Below the pieces are notes generated by a model. It did not search any database. It saw only the letters and a list, made by a program, of their open reading frames with translations, and had not been told where the DNA came from. A stretch of DNA of 9,441 nt from RUG14199 sp045535205 (GTDB lineage: Bacteria; Bacillota; Clostridia; Oscillospirales; CAG-272), in the NCBI GenBank assembly GCA_045535205.1, contig JAZSLF010000155.1, positions 1-9,441 of the forward strand, read 5' to 3'. Positions within the stretch are counted from its first letter, which is position 1, and each line of letters begins with the position of its first letter. Position numbers and translations under genes: made by a program. Of the stretch, positions 1 to 7,050 are shown piece after piece.

Positions 1-11
1 CTCAGTCTGGG

Positions 12-40
12 TCAGAGTGTAGACTTTGTCTACACTCTGA
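12..40. repeat. Perfect 13-bp hairpin (first of four)
   Basis: Bases 12-24 (TCAGAGTGTAGAC) are exactly complementary to 28-40, with a TTT loop. No T-tract follows, so a classical intrinsic terminator is not supported. It is the first of four perfect hairpins in the leader of the giant gene and may be part of a dispersed intergenic repeat. It could also be the 3' end of a transcript from a gene outside the window. Confidence 0.8.
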
Positions 41-59
41 ACAACGCAAAAGCGTTGTT
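40..59. repeat. Perfect 8-bp hairpin (second of four)
   Basis: Bases 40-47 (AACAACGC) pair exactly with 52-59 (GCGTTGTT) around an AAAA loop. It abuts the first hairpin, sharing base 40. The downstream sequence is TTGGC, too short a T-run for a convincing terminator. Confidence 0.75.
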
Positions 60-102
60 TTGGCTCAGTTTGTTGATTCTGCGCATTTTTTCCTATCCCC
101 AC

Positions 103-145
103 AAAGGGGCTGTAAAAAACTAACGAGTTTTTTTACAGCCCCTTT
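103..145. repeat. Perfect 17-bp hairpin (third of four)
   Basis: Bases 103-119 (AAAGGGGCTGTAAAAAA) are perfectly complementary to 129-145, with a 9-nt loop. The A- and T-runs lie inside the stem, so on either strand the hairpin ends in a purine/pyrimidine run rather than having one after it. A function in termination is possible but not shown. The length and perfection of the stem exclude chance. Confidence 0.85.
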
Positions 146-159
146 CGGACCTTTCAACC

Positions 160-182
160 TTTTTCGTCAAGTTGACGAAAAA
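160..182. repeat. Perfect A/T-tailed hairpin (fourth of four)
   Basis: TTTTTCGTCAA at 160-170 is the reverse complement of 172-182, with G171 at the centre. In practice it would form a 9-bp stem (160-168 with 174-182) and an AAGTT loop. The A-run on one side and T-run on the other would make it a possible bidirectional terminator, shielding the promoter just downstream from read-through. That role is inferred. Confidence 0.7.
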
Positions 183-210
183 ATGCCGCTTATTTTATGC
201 ACAATCACTA

Positions 211-239
211 TTTACACTTTTTTGTTCTATTGGTACAAT
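211..239 (+). promoter_or_regulatory. Sigma-A type promoter of the giant LRR-dockerin gene
   Basis: A -35 box TTTACA (211-216, one mismatch to TTGACA) and a -10 box TACAAT (234-239, one mismatch) are separated by exactly 17 bp. A TG dinucleotide at 231-232 gives an extended -10 (TGGTACAAT). The predicted transcription start is near 246, giving a leader of about 30 nt. No operator or riboswitch is recognisable between the promoter and the start codon. Confidence 0.7.
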
Positions 240-250
240 TATTATATAAT
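222..250 (+). promoter_or_regulatory. Overlapping alternative promoter
   Basis: A perfect -10 hexamer TATAAT (245-250) lies 17 bp after a weak -35 (TTGTTC, 222-227). It overlaps the promoter at 211-239 and is shifted by 11 bp, so either or both could be used. With this promoter the leader would be only about 20 nt. Confidence 0.4.
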
Positions 251-263
251 ATATAGTCTCATT

Positions 264-269
264 AAGGAG
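264..269 (+). promoter_or_regulatory. Ribosome binding site deciding the start at 276
   Basis: AAGGAG at 264-269 is followed by a 6-nt spacer and then ATG at 276. This placement, together with the signal peptide beginning MKKK, fixes the start. The reading frame is open back to 60, but that extension translates the hairpin repeats and the promoter and has no ribosome binding site. Confidence 0.9.
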
Positions 270-275
270 CATCCC

Positions 276-359
276 ATGAAAAAGAAAATTTTATCCTTAT
301 TTCTGGCATTGTTAATTATGATCTCATCAATGCCCTTGAATGTCATTCCCGTAGGTGCC
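276..359 (+). other. Signal peptide region
   Basis: Residues 1-28 have a positively charged start (KKK), a hydrophobic stretch rich in Leu, Ile and Met, and a small-residue exit VGA before Glu29-Asp30. This fits Sec export and signal peptidase I cleavage. There is no lipobox cysteine, so a lipoprotein is unlikely. Confidence 0.85.
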
Positions 360-3300
360 GAAGACCTTAGCGGCGCTTGCGGTGTGAACGGTGACAATGT
401 AACCTTTACATATAACGAAAAAACAATGTGCCTGACCATAAGCGGTACGGGCGACATGGCAAACTACGCAGGCGGAGACACGCCCTGGTATGACGTGATC
501 AACTATATTGACACCGTAGTTATTGAAGACGGAGTTACGGGCATTGGTGACTATGCTTTCTGCGAGGGTTATTCTATGACAAGTGTTACCCTTCCGGACA
601 GCGTAACGAAAATCGGTGCGGCGGCGTTTTCCGAATGTTATTCTCTTATGGGAATATCCATTCCCGAAAGCGTTGTCTTTATTGATTCCTCCGCTTTCAG
701 CTATTGTTATTCCTTTACAGAGGTTTTTATACCGGAAAGCGTGACAACACTTGGAAATTCTGTGTTTTACGGCTGCGGCGAGCTTCAGAAAATTGAAGTC
801 GCAGAGGATAATCCTTCTTATGCAGACATTGACGGAGTGCTTTTTAACAAAGAGGGAACAAAGCTTATTCAGTATCCCGTTTCCAAGAAGGGAGATTTTT
901 ATAAAATTCCCGATGGAGTGACCGAAATCGGAGCTTATGGCTTCTCAATGTGCCGCAATCTTATAGGCATAGAAATTCCCGAAAGCATGACAGCCATCGG
1001 AGCTGATGCGTTCAACATGAATTTTTCCTTATTCTACGTAATTATTCCCGAAGAAGTGACAAGCATCGGTGTCGGTGCATTCGCTGAATGTTATTCTCTC
1101 AGCCACGTGCTCTGCAAGGGTGCTTCTTTTGAAAAAATTGACGTTGCAGAAAACAATGAGCTTTTTTTGAAGGCGGCAATTCACTCAGGTGCAACAGGAA
1201 ACGAAGTGGAAAAGCAGACGAAGAAAGAGGTCTCCTGCACGTCAGCGGGAGAAATTTCTTACATCTGCAAGCTTTGTGATACAGTTATTTATTCAGAGAC
1301 CGTCGAAAGACTTTCTCACAGCTTTGTTGACGGAGTATGTGAGCTCTGCGGCAATCTTGAAGCTGACCTTATTGAGAGCGATCACCCTTATTCCGACAAC
1401 TGCGACGAGACAAAGGTCATCTATAAAGAAGGTGCAAAGTGGATAAAGGTATCTTTTTCCGAAAACACATATACTGAAATGTGTGACTATATTTACATTT
1501 ACGACGGTGAAGATAACGAGATCGGTTCTTACAGCGACTCACAGCTTGCAGGAAGAAGCGTGGGCGTTCCCGGCGATACGGTGAAAATACGTCTCGTATC
1601 CGACGTCAGCGTTACCTTTTACGGATATGAGATCGTTTCAGTAGAATATTCCCTTGAGGAATGTACTCACCCCATGACACAGGTGGTCGGAAGCCGTCAG
1701 CCCTATTGTGCTATGGAAGGATATACGGGGGATACCGTATGTGCCGAGTGCGGTCTTCTTATGTCATCGGGAGAAAGCGTAGCTCCTCTCGGTCACTCCT
1801 TTAACGGTGACTACTGTACAAGATGCGGTATTAGTATTTTCAATTACGGTTATCTTAGCGATGAAAACGGTAATTTTTACGGAATTGAAGTGATGAATTA
1901 TAACGGAGCTGATACAGATGTTGTCGTTCCTTCCGAAATAGACGGTTATCCTGTGGTAAGAATCGGTACGTGGGCTTTTTCAAGCCGTACCAACGTTACA
2001 AGCATTACACTTCCCGACAGTATAACGGGCATCGGATCTGCTGCCTTTGACGGCTGTACTTCCCTCAAAAGCATAAATCTTCCCGAAGGACTTACCGACC
2101 TTGGAGATCAGACGTTCAACAACTGTTCTTCCCTTGAGAGTATAGATATTCCCGACGGTGTGACCTATATCGGAGACTGGGCGTTCCAGAACTGTACTTC
2201 TCTCAGAAGCATCACGATCCCCGACAGCGTAACGAGCTTCGGTTACTATGCATTTTCAAACTGTCGATCTCTTGAAAGCATAAATATTCCCGAAGGTATT
2301 ACCTCCATCGGAGAATGGCAGTTCAGCCATTGTGACTCTCTGAAACACGTGGTACTGCCCGAAAATGTTAAATTCATAGACGAATACGCATTTTACAGCT
2401 GCGACTCCCTTTTGAGCGTAACTTTCAAGGGTGTGGAAACTATTGAAAAAGAAGCTTTTGCATGGTGTGTCTCCCTCGGAAGCATAACGGTGCCCGAAAG
2501 TCTTAAAACTGTCGGTGATGCCGTATTTGCGTCATGCTCAGACTTTAACCATATTTATTATGCAGGAAGCGAAAGTGCTTGGAATGAAATATCAATAAGC
2601 TCTACTCTGAACAGTAATATCACAAACGCTGAGATACACTTTGAAGCGACGGGAGCTGAAATTGAAAGTCTCCGTGTTGAACCTTCGTGTACAAAGCTCG
2701 GCGAAAACGGGGCTGTCTGTACGATATGTAACGAAAAGATATACGCTGAGGTCCTTATCTCACTTCCCCATGAGTTTACAGACGGAGCTTGTGAGCTCTG
2801 CGGTAACCTTGAAGCAGACCTTATTGAAAGCGACCATCCTTATTCCGAAAATTGCGACGAGACCAAAACGATTTATAAAGAGGGTGCAAAGAGAATAAGA
2901 GTGACCTTTTCCGAGGATACCTTTGCGGAATGGCACAATGGAAGAATTTACGTGTATGACGGCTCTGATAATGAGATAGGAAGCTATACGGGAACAGAGC
3001 TTGCAAGTAAAACTGTTGTTGTGTTCGGTGATACGGTCAAGGTAAGACTTACTTCCGGCAGCAGCGGTGATACGTGTTACGGATATAGAGTGATTTCCGT
3101 TACAGCATACTACGAAGACTGCACGCACCCTGAAACGACAGTTGTCGGAAGCAGAGAGCCCGGCTGTGATTATTACGGATATACGGGCGATACGATCTGC
3201 ACCGAATGTATGCAGGTAGTTGAACAGGGTCAATCTATAGCACCCACAGGACACACCTATGAAGGAAACTACTGTACAAAGTGCGGTGCATATGTTTACA

Positions 3301-6300
3301 GTTATTATTTTATAAACAATGACAACGGCGACACCCTCGGAGTCGGAATCGGCGGCTATTACGGTACCGAAGCAGAGCTTAATATCCCCGCTTACATTGA
3401 AGGATATCCTGTTTTGGAAATAGGCTTCAATTCTTTTGCATACAATAATTCCTTTACAAAGATCACACTGCCCGAAACCTTGACAACGATAGAAGGTCAG
3501 GCGTTCTACGGCTGTGCCTCCCTTGAAAGCATAAGTATTCCCGATAGTGTAAATTATATTGGAAGAAGTGCTTTTTGCGAGTGCAGCAGTCTTAAAAGTA
3601 TCATAATACCCTCCGGTGTAACCTTTATTGATGAATGGACGTTCGGACATTGTTACGCCCTTGAAAGCATAGAGCTTTGCGGAAGCATAACCTCTGTCGG
3701 TGCTTATTCTTTCTACTATTGTCAGAAGCTTGAAAGCATCGCTTTCAATGAGGGTCTTACAAGTATCGGAGACAATGCATTCTATGGATGTGAGAAGCTG
3801 ACGGAAGCGACACTTCCCGAAGGTCTCGTTTCTATCGAAAACTCCGCTTTTTCAAACTGCGTCAAGCTCGAAAGAATAAACCTGCCGGACAGCATAGAAG
3901 CTATCGGTAGTTATGCATTCAGCGGATGCTACGCCCTTGCGGAAATAACTATTCCCGAAAGCCTGTCCGTAATTTCAGAAGGTACGTTCTGGGGTTGTGG
4001 CTTTACAAGTCTTATAATTCCCGAAGGCGTGGAAGCAATCGGAAGCTCTGCATTTGCAAGCTGCAGCGAGCTCAGATATATAGTGCTTCCCGAAAGCGTT
4101 TCTGTAATTGACAACGGTGTATTCGGTTCAACTTACAACCTTAAACACGTATTCTACGGCGGAAGCGAAGAAGCCTTCGGTGCAATCTCGGTTGCAGAGT
4201 ATAACGAATACTTTGAAAAATCAGTTGTCCATTACGATGCTCCGGAAGCAAACGTTACAGCTTACGTGACCGAGCCTACCTGCATCAAGTCGGGCACGAA
4301 GACAGTCTCATGCGGTATATGTAACGAGGAAATTTACACAGAAATTCTCCCCGTTCTTTCCCACTCCTTTACAGACGGCGTATGTGAGCTGTGCGGAAAC
4401 CTTAAAGCAGATCTTCTTGAAAGCGAGCATCCTTATCCTGACAACGTTGACGAAACGAAGACCATTTATAAAGAAGGTGCGAAGTGGATAAAGCTCATCT
4501 TTTCTGAGGAGTCATATCTTCAGGGCGATGACACATTATATATTTACGACGGTGAGGACAATGAAATATACAGCTTTCGGAATGACTTCGGAGGCAGAGA
4601 AATAGCTGTCTTCTCTGATACGGTAAAGCTCAGACTTGTAACTGACGGAGAGGTGACGGACTATGGCTATGCATTATGCTCCGTTACCGCTTATTACGAA
4701 GACTGTACCCATCCTTCAACGGAATTTAAATGGGGTTATGAGCCCACCTGTGAAGCAAGCGGATACACAGGCGAAGAGTGGTGTCTTGAATGTCTTCAGA
4801 TGGTAAATTCAGGTGAGGTCATCGATGCGTTGGGACACGATTTCGTTGAAAATATTTGCACACATTGCGGCGAAAATATTTACTCATACGAATATATTTA
4901 CGAAAACGAAGTAATCGTTGCAGTAAAAATTACAGGATACAGAGGTGACGAGTTCTCTCTTGTCATTCCCTTTGAAATAGGTGGTTATCCCGTTGCGGTC
5001 ATAGGAGAATACGCTTTCGCAAGTCTTGAGCATATAGAGAGCATAGTTCTTCCCGACACGGTTGAAGCAATTGAAACAGGTGCTTTTGCTTCCTGCCATA
5101 ACCTTGAAAGCATCACACTCCCCGACAGCCTTGTATCTATCGGCGACAATACGTTTAACAGCTGCTATTCTCTCACAAGCATAACTGTTCCAAACGGTAT
5201 AACAACAATTGAACCCGACACCTTTGCATACTGCTATGATCTTGAAAAAGTGGTTCTTTCCGAAAATCTTATCCGTATCGGTGAAGCGGCCTTTTATGAA
5301 TGCGAAAGCCTTACGGAAATAGAGCTTCCCGAAAGTCTCCTTTATATTGACGCAAGAGCCTTCGCCTACTGCTATGACCTTGCAGGCATAGAGCTTCCCA
5401 TAGCTCTTTCTTCCATAGGGGACAAAGCATTCTATGAATGCAGCTCTCTCTCATACGTGGTGATGAGTGAGGGGGTGGCGTCCGTCGGTGAGAGTGCATT
5501 TGATTATTGTTATGACCTCGATCATCTGCTCTATACAGGAACAGAGGAGTCTTTGGGAAGTATTTCCATAGGAGAATGTAACGATTATCTTATCGGTCGA
5601 ACCATACACTTCGGAGCATCGGAAAACGATATTGAAAAAACCTTCGTTGAAGCTACTTGTACGAAGGCAGGCAAAGAGATAATTCATTGTACGCTCTGCG
5701 ACAGCACTCTTGGTTCCGTATTAATGTCTGAGCTCCCCCATGAATTCAGAGACGGTGTTTGCGTAAATTGCGGAAATATCGAAGCTTATCTGATAGGCTC
5801 CTCTCATCCGTATACAGACAACTGCAACGAAACACAAAAGCTTTATATAGAAGGAGCACACTATATAACTGTCACCTTCTCCTCTCTTACACAGACGGAG
5901 TCCGGTTGGGACTATATCGGTATTTACAATGCATCAGGCGAGCTGCTCGAATACAAGTCGGGCACAGAGCTTGCAGGACAGAGCATCACCGTTCCCGGTG
6001 ATACGGTTATAATAACTCTTACCTCCGACAGCAGTAACACCGCTTACGGTTACTCTCTTGTTTCCGTTGAATACTGTAATTCCGATGAGGTAAGAATCGA
6101 AAACAGAACAGAGCCCACCTGCACATCCTACGGTTATACCGGTGATACTGTATGTACGGCATGCGGTCATACGGTATACGGTGAAGAGATCTCTCCGCTT
6201 GGTCATAATTATGAAAATGACGTATGTACAAGATGCGGTGTGACCTTATTCTCTTACGGATATGAGTATTCGGAAAACGGAGAGGTTATCGGTATAACCA

Positions 6301-6779
6301 TCCTGAGCTACAGCGGAACCTCCGAAAACGTTATAATTCCCTCTGAAATAGACGGTTATTCCGTAACGGGTATCGGCAGCTATTCGTTTTGGTTGAATAC
6401 GTCTCTTGTCAGCGTAACTATTCCCGACAGCGTGGAGGAGATCGGCTATGCAGCCTTTGGTGAATGTCCCGCCCTTGCCACCGTATATTACGCCGGCACA
6501 GTACTCAAGTGGAACAGCATTTCAATAGGCGATTACAACAGCCCTCTGCTCAATGCGGAATTTGTATTCTCCGGCATCCTTTGCGGCGACGTTGACGGCG
6601 ACGGCGATATTTATCTCAGAGACCTCCTTCTCATTCGTAAATATATCGCAGGTCTTATCGACGAAGAAGGCATTGACATTTCTGCCGCAGACATTGACAG
6701 AGACAGCAAAATTACACTTTCTGACGTTCTTTACCTCAGAAAGTATCTTGCAGGTATTATTACGGAAATTCCCGCATAA
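276..6779 (+). CDS. Secreted BspA-type LRR protein with four CUB-like domains and a C-terminal dockerin
   Basis: The product is a 2167-aa exported protein. In order (residues): signal peptide 1-28 (KKK, hydrophobic core, cleavage expected after VGA); BspA-type N-terminal cap about 29-90; LRR block 1 to about 302; then four composite modules, each Cys module / CUB-like domain / Cys module (303-518, 788-1004, 1319-1532, 1778-1988), alternating with LRR blocks 2-5; dockerin 2103-2167. The LRRs are 23-residue units of the type LxSIxIPDSVTSIGxxAFxxCxS, about 40 in total, matching the LRR_5/BspA family. Such repeats usually mediate adhesion or protein and glycan binding. The dockerin should anchor the protein to a cohesin-bearing scaffoldin at the cell surface or in a cellulosome-like complex. 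No catalytic domain, LPXTG signal or transmembrane segment other than the signal peptide is seen. It is monocistronic by context, with its own promoter and a hairpin after the stop. The ligand is unknown. Confidence 0.95.
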   Translation: MKKKILSLFLALLIMISSMPLNVIPVGAEDLSGACGVNGDNVTFTYNEKTMCLTISGTGDMANYAGGDTPWYDVINYIDTVVIEDGVTGIGDYAFCEGYSMTSVTLPDSVTKIGAAAFSECYSLMGISIPESVVFIDSSAFSYCYSFTEVFIPESVTTLGNSVFYGCGELQKIEVAEDNPSYADIDGVLFNKEGTKLIQYPVSKKGDFYKIPDGVTEIGAYGFSMCRNLIGIEIPESMTAIGADAFNMNFSLFYVIIPEEVTSIGVGAFAECYSLSHVLCKGASFEKIDVAENNELFLKAAIHSGATGNEVEKQTKKEVSCTSAGEISYICKLCDTVIYSETVERLSHSFVDGVCELCGNLEADLIESDHPYSDNCDETKVIYKEGAKWIKVSFSENTYTEMCDYIYIYDGEDNEIGSYSDSQLAGRSVGVPGDTVKIRLVSDVSVTFYGYEIVSVEYSLEECTHPMTQVVGSRQPYCAMEGYTGDTVCAECGLLMSSGESVAPLGHSFNGDYCTRCGISIFNYGYLSDENGNFYGIEVMNYNGADTDVVVPSEIDGYPVVRIGTWAFSSRTNVTSITLPDSITGIGSAAFDGCTSLKSINLPEGLTDLGDQTFNNCSSLESIDIPDGVTYIGDWAFQNCTSLRSITIPDSVTSFGYYAFSNCRSLESINIPEGITSIGEWQFSHCDSLKHVVLPENVKFIDEYAFYSCDSLLSVTFKGVETIEKEAFAWCVSLGSITVPESLKTVGDAVFASCSDFNHIYYAGSESAWNEISISSTLNSNITNAEIHFEATGAEIESLRVEPSCTKLGENGAVCTICNEKIYAEVLISLPHEFTDGACELCGNLEADLIESDHPYSENCDETKTIYKEGAKRIRVTFSEDTFAEWHNGRIYVYDGSDNEIGSYTGTELASKTVVVFGDTVKVRLTSGSSGDTCYGYRVISVTAYYEDCTHPETTVVGSREPGCDYYGYTGDTICTECMQVVEQGQSIAPTGHTYEGNYCTKCGAYVYSYYFINNDNGDTLGVGIGGYYGTEAELNIPAYIEGYPVLEIGFNSFAYNNSFTKITLPETLTTIEGQAFYGCASLESISIPDSVNYIGRSAFCECSSLKSIIIPSGVTFIDEWTFGHCYALESIELCGSITSVGAYSFYYCQKLESIAFNEGLTSIGDNAFYGCEKLTEATLPEGLVSIENSAFSNCVKLERINLPDSIEAIGSYAFSGCYALAEITIPESLSVISEGTFWGCGFTSLIIPEGVEAIGSSAFASCSELRYIVLPESVSVIDNGVFGSTYNLKHVFYGGSEEAFGAISVAEYNEYFEKSVVHYDAPEANVTAYVTEPTCIKSGTKTVSCGICNEEIYTEILPVLSHSFTDGVCELCGNLKADLLESEHPYPDNVDETKTIYKEGAKWIKLIFSEESYLQGDDTLYIYDGEDNEIYSFRNDFGGREIAVFSDTVKLRLVTDGEVTDYGYALCSVTAYYEDCTHPSTEFKWGYEPTCEASGYTGEEWCLECLQMVNSGEVIDALGHDFVENICTHCGENIYSYEYIYENEVIVAVKITGYRGDEFSLVIPFEIGGYPVAVIGEYAFASLEHIESIVLPDTVEAIETGAFASCHNLESITLPDSLVSIGDNTFNSCYSLTSITVPNGITTIEPDTFAYCYDLEKVVLSENLIRIGEAAFYECESLTEIELPESLLYIDARAFAYCYDLAGIELPIALSSIGDKAFYECSSLSYVVMSEGVASVGESAFDYCYDLDHLLYTGTEESLGSISIGECNDYLIGRTIHFGASENDIEKTFVEATCTKAGKEIIHCTLCDSTLGSVLMSELPHEFRDGVCVNCGNIEAYLIGSSHPYTDNCNETQKLYIEGAHYITVTFSSLTQTESGWDYIGIYNASGELLEYKSGTELAGQSITVPGDTVIITLTSDSSNTAYGYSLVSVEYCNSDEVRIENRTEPTCTSYGYTGDTVCTACGHTVYGEEISPLGHNYENDVCTRCGVTLFSYGYEYSENGEVIGITILSYSGTSENVIIPSEIDGYSVTGIGSYSFWLNTSLVSVTIPDSVEEIGYAAFGECPALATVYYAGTVLKWNSISIGDYNSPLLNAEFVFSGILCGDVDGDGDIYLRDLLLIRKYIAGLIDEEGIDISAADIDRDSKITLSDVLYLRKYLAGIITEIPA
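1182..1829 (+). repeat. Composite module 1: Cys module A1, CUB-like 1, Cys module B1
   Basis: A1 (1182-1355) contains C-x9-C-x2-C-x13-H-x6-C-x2-C. The CUB-like domain (1356-1661) begins at the ESDHPY region, has the CUB hallmark DYIYIYDG, and ends with a T-x-YGYEI strand. B1 (1662-1829) opens with CTHP and has C-x14-C-x10-C-x2-C-x14-H-x6-C-x2-C. Module 1 follows LRR block 1 and leads directly into LRR block 2. Confidence 0.8.
2637..3287 (+). repeat. Composite module 2: Cys module A2, CUB-like 2, Cys module B2
   Basis: The architecture is the same as in module 1: A2 2637-2807, CUB-like 2808-3119 (IYVYDG core), B2 3120-3287. All Cys/His spacings are the same as in module 1. The CUB-like domain keeps NCDETK near its start and has a second Cys just before YGY. 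Confidence 0.8.
4230..4871 (+). repeat. Composite module 3: Cys module A3, CUB-like 3, Cys module B3
   Basis: A3 4230-4400, CUB-like 4401-4703 (LYIYDG core), B3 4704-4871. The Cys modules keep the same spacing, but the CUB-like copy is divergent. The usual NCDETK cysteine is Val (NVDETK), and the GTELAG-like turn is replaced by NDFGGR. Confidence 0.8.
5607..6239 (+). repeat. Composite module 4: Cys module A4, CUB-like 4, Cys module B4
   Basis: A4 5607-5777, CUB-like 5778-6074 (DYIGIYNA core, closest to the common gut-Firmicute form with GTELAG and VPGDT), B4 6075-6239. B4 has lost the CTHP opening (it starts CNSD) and has x13 rather than x14 before its His. It is followed by a short LRR block of only two or three units. 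Confidence 0.8.
6582..6776 (+). other. Type I dockerin domain
   Basis: Two EF-hand-like calcium loops are visible: DVDGDGDIYLRD followed by LLLIRKYIAG, and DIDRDSKITLSD followed by VLYLRKYLAG. Loop positions 1, 3, 5 and 12 are all Asp in both. Dockerins bind cohesin modules of scaffoldins. The putative specificity positions 10-11 differ between the loops (LR versus LS), so a symmetric dual-binding mode is less certain. It lies at the extreme C-terminus, as is usual. Confidence 0.93.
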
Positions 6780-6789
6780 CAGTAATCCA

Positions 6790-6825
6790 AAGTCCCCTAT
6801 ATTCCTTGCGGAATATAGGGGACTT
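6790..6825 (+). terminator. Perfect 16-bp hairpin directly after the giant gene
   Basis: AAGTCCCCTATATTCC (6790-6805) pairs perfectly with 6810-6825 around a TTGC loop, starting 10 nt after the stop codon. Position and strength suggest a transcript end. No T-run follows (CATGCTTGTC), so it may act as an mRNA 3' stabiliser or in factor-assisted termination rather than as a classical intrinsic terminator. Confidence 0.6.
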
Positions 6826-6832
6826 CATGCTT

Positions 6833-6868
6833 GTCCGAGCCTGTTTGTGTGTCCGAGCCTGTTTGTGT
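6833..6868. repeat. Perfect 18-bp tandem duplication
   Basis: GTCCGAGCCTGTTTGTGT occurs twice with no gap (6833-6850 and 6851-6868). It lies between the post-gene hairpin and the multi-hairpin repeat. It codes for nothing recognisable and is likely a slippage-prone tract or the edge of a repeat element. Confidence 0.85.
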
Positions 6869-6876
6869 CAAGGGGA

Positions 6877-7002
6877 TTTCGCTCTCTGCAAAGAGCGACC
6901 AAAGGTACCCTTTGGAATCCGGGAAGTCTAAGGTGTTTCGCTTTCTGCGGCAAGCGACTCGGGGCTCTGCCCCAAGACCCTGCAAACTTTTGTAAAAGTT
7001 TG
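6877..7002. repeat. Multi-hairpin intergenic repeat element
   Basis: Five short inverted repeats follow one another: 6879-6885/6892-6898, 6899-6905/6909-6915 (CCAAAGG TAC CCTTTGG), 6938-6943/6952-6957, 6961-6965/6969-6973 (GGGGC TCT GCCCC) and 6983-6991/6994-7002 (CAAACTTTT GT AAAAGTTTG). The first and third are imperfect copies of one another (6877-6899 and 6936-6958). The whole resembles REP-like or MITE-like elements seen between genes of gut Clostridia. Family membership is from general familiarity, not a search. No gene is supported here. Confidence 0.65.
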
Positions 7003-7050
7003 AGCAAAACATTTGAACGGATCTCGGTGTGAAGCTTGCAATAACAAATA

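Noticed and set aside
60..275. 72-residue N-terminal extension of the giant gene from a TTG start
   Set aside because: It translates the hairpin repeats and promoter, lacks a ribosome binding site, and would bury the signal peptide. The ATG at 276 has AAGGAG at ideal spacing.
2760..3650. 296-aa open frame on the minus strand
   Set aside because: It lies wholly inside the giant gene, antisense to conserved LRR, Cys and CUB-like repeats. Its composition is that of a shadow frame and it has no recognisable domain.
6877..7002. CRISPR array
   Set aside because: The repeated units are only two imperfect copies with different internal stems. There is no regular repeat-spacer pattern and no cas gene.
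6553..7032. 159-aa plus-strand frame overlapping the dockerin end
   Set aside because: It runs out of frame through the dockerin codons, then through the post-gene hairpin, the tandem repeat and the multi-hairpin element. It has no ribosome binding site and its tail is simply translated repeat DNA.
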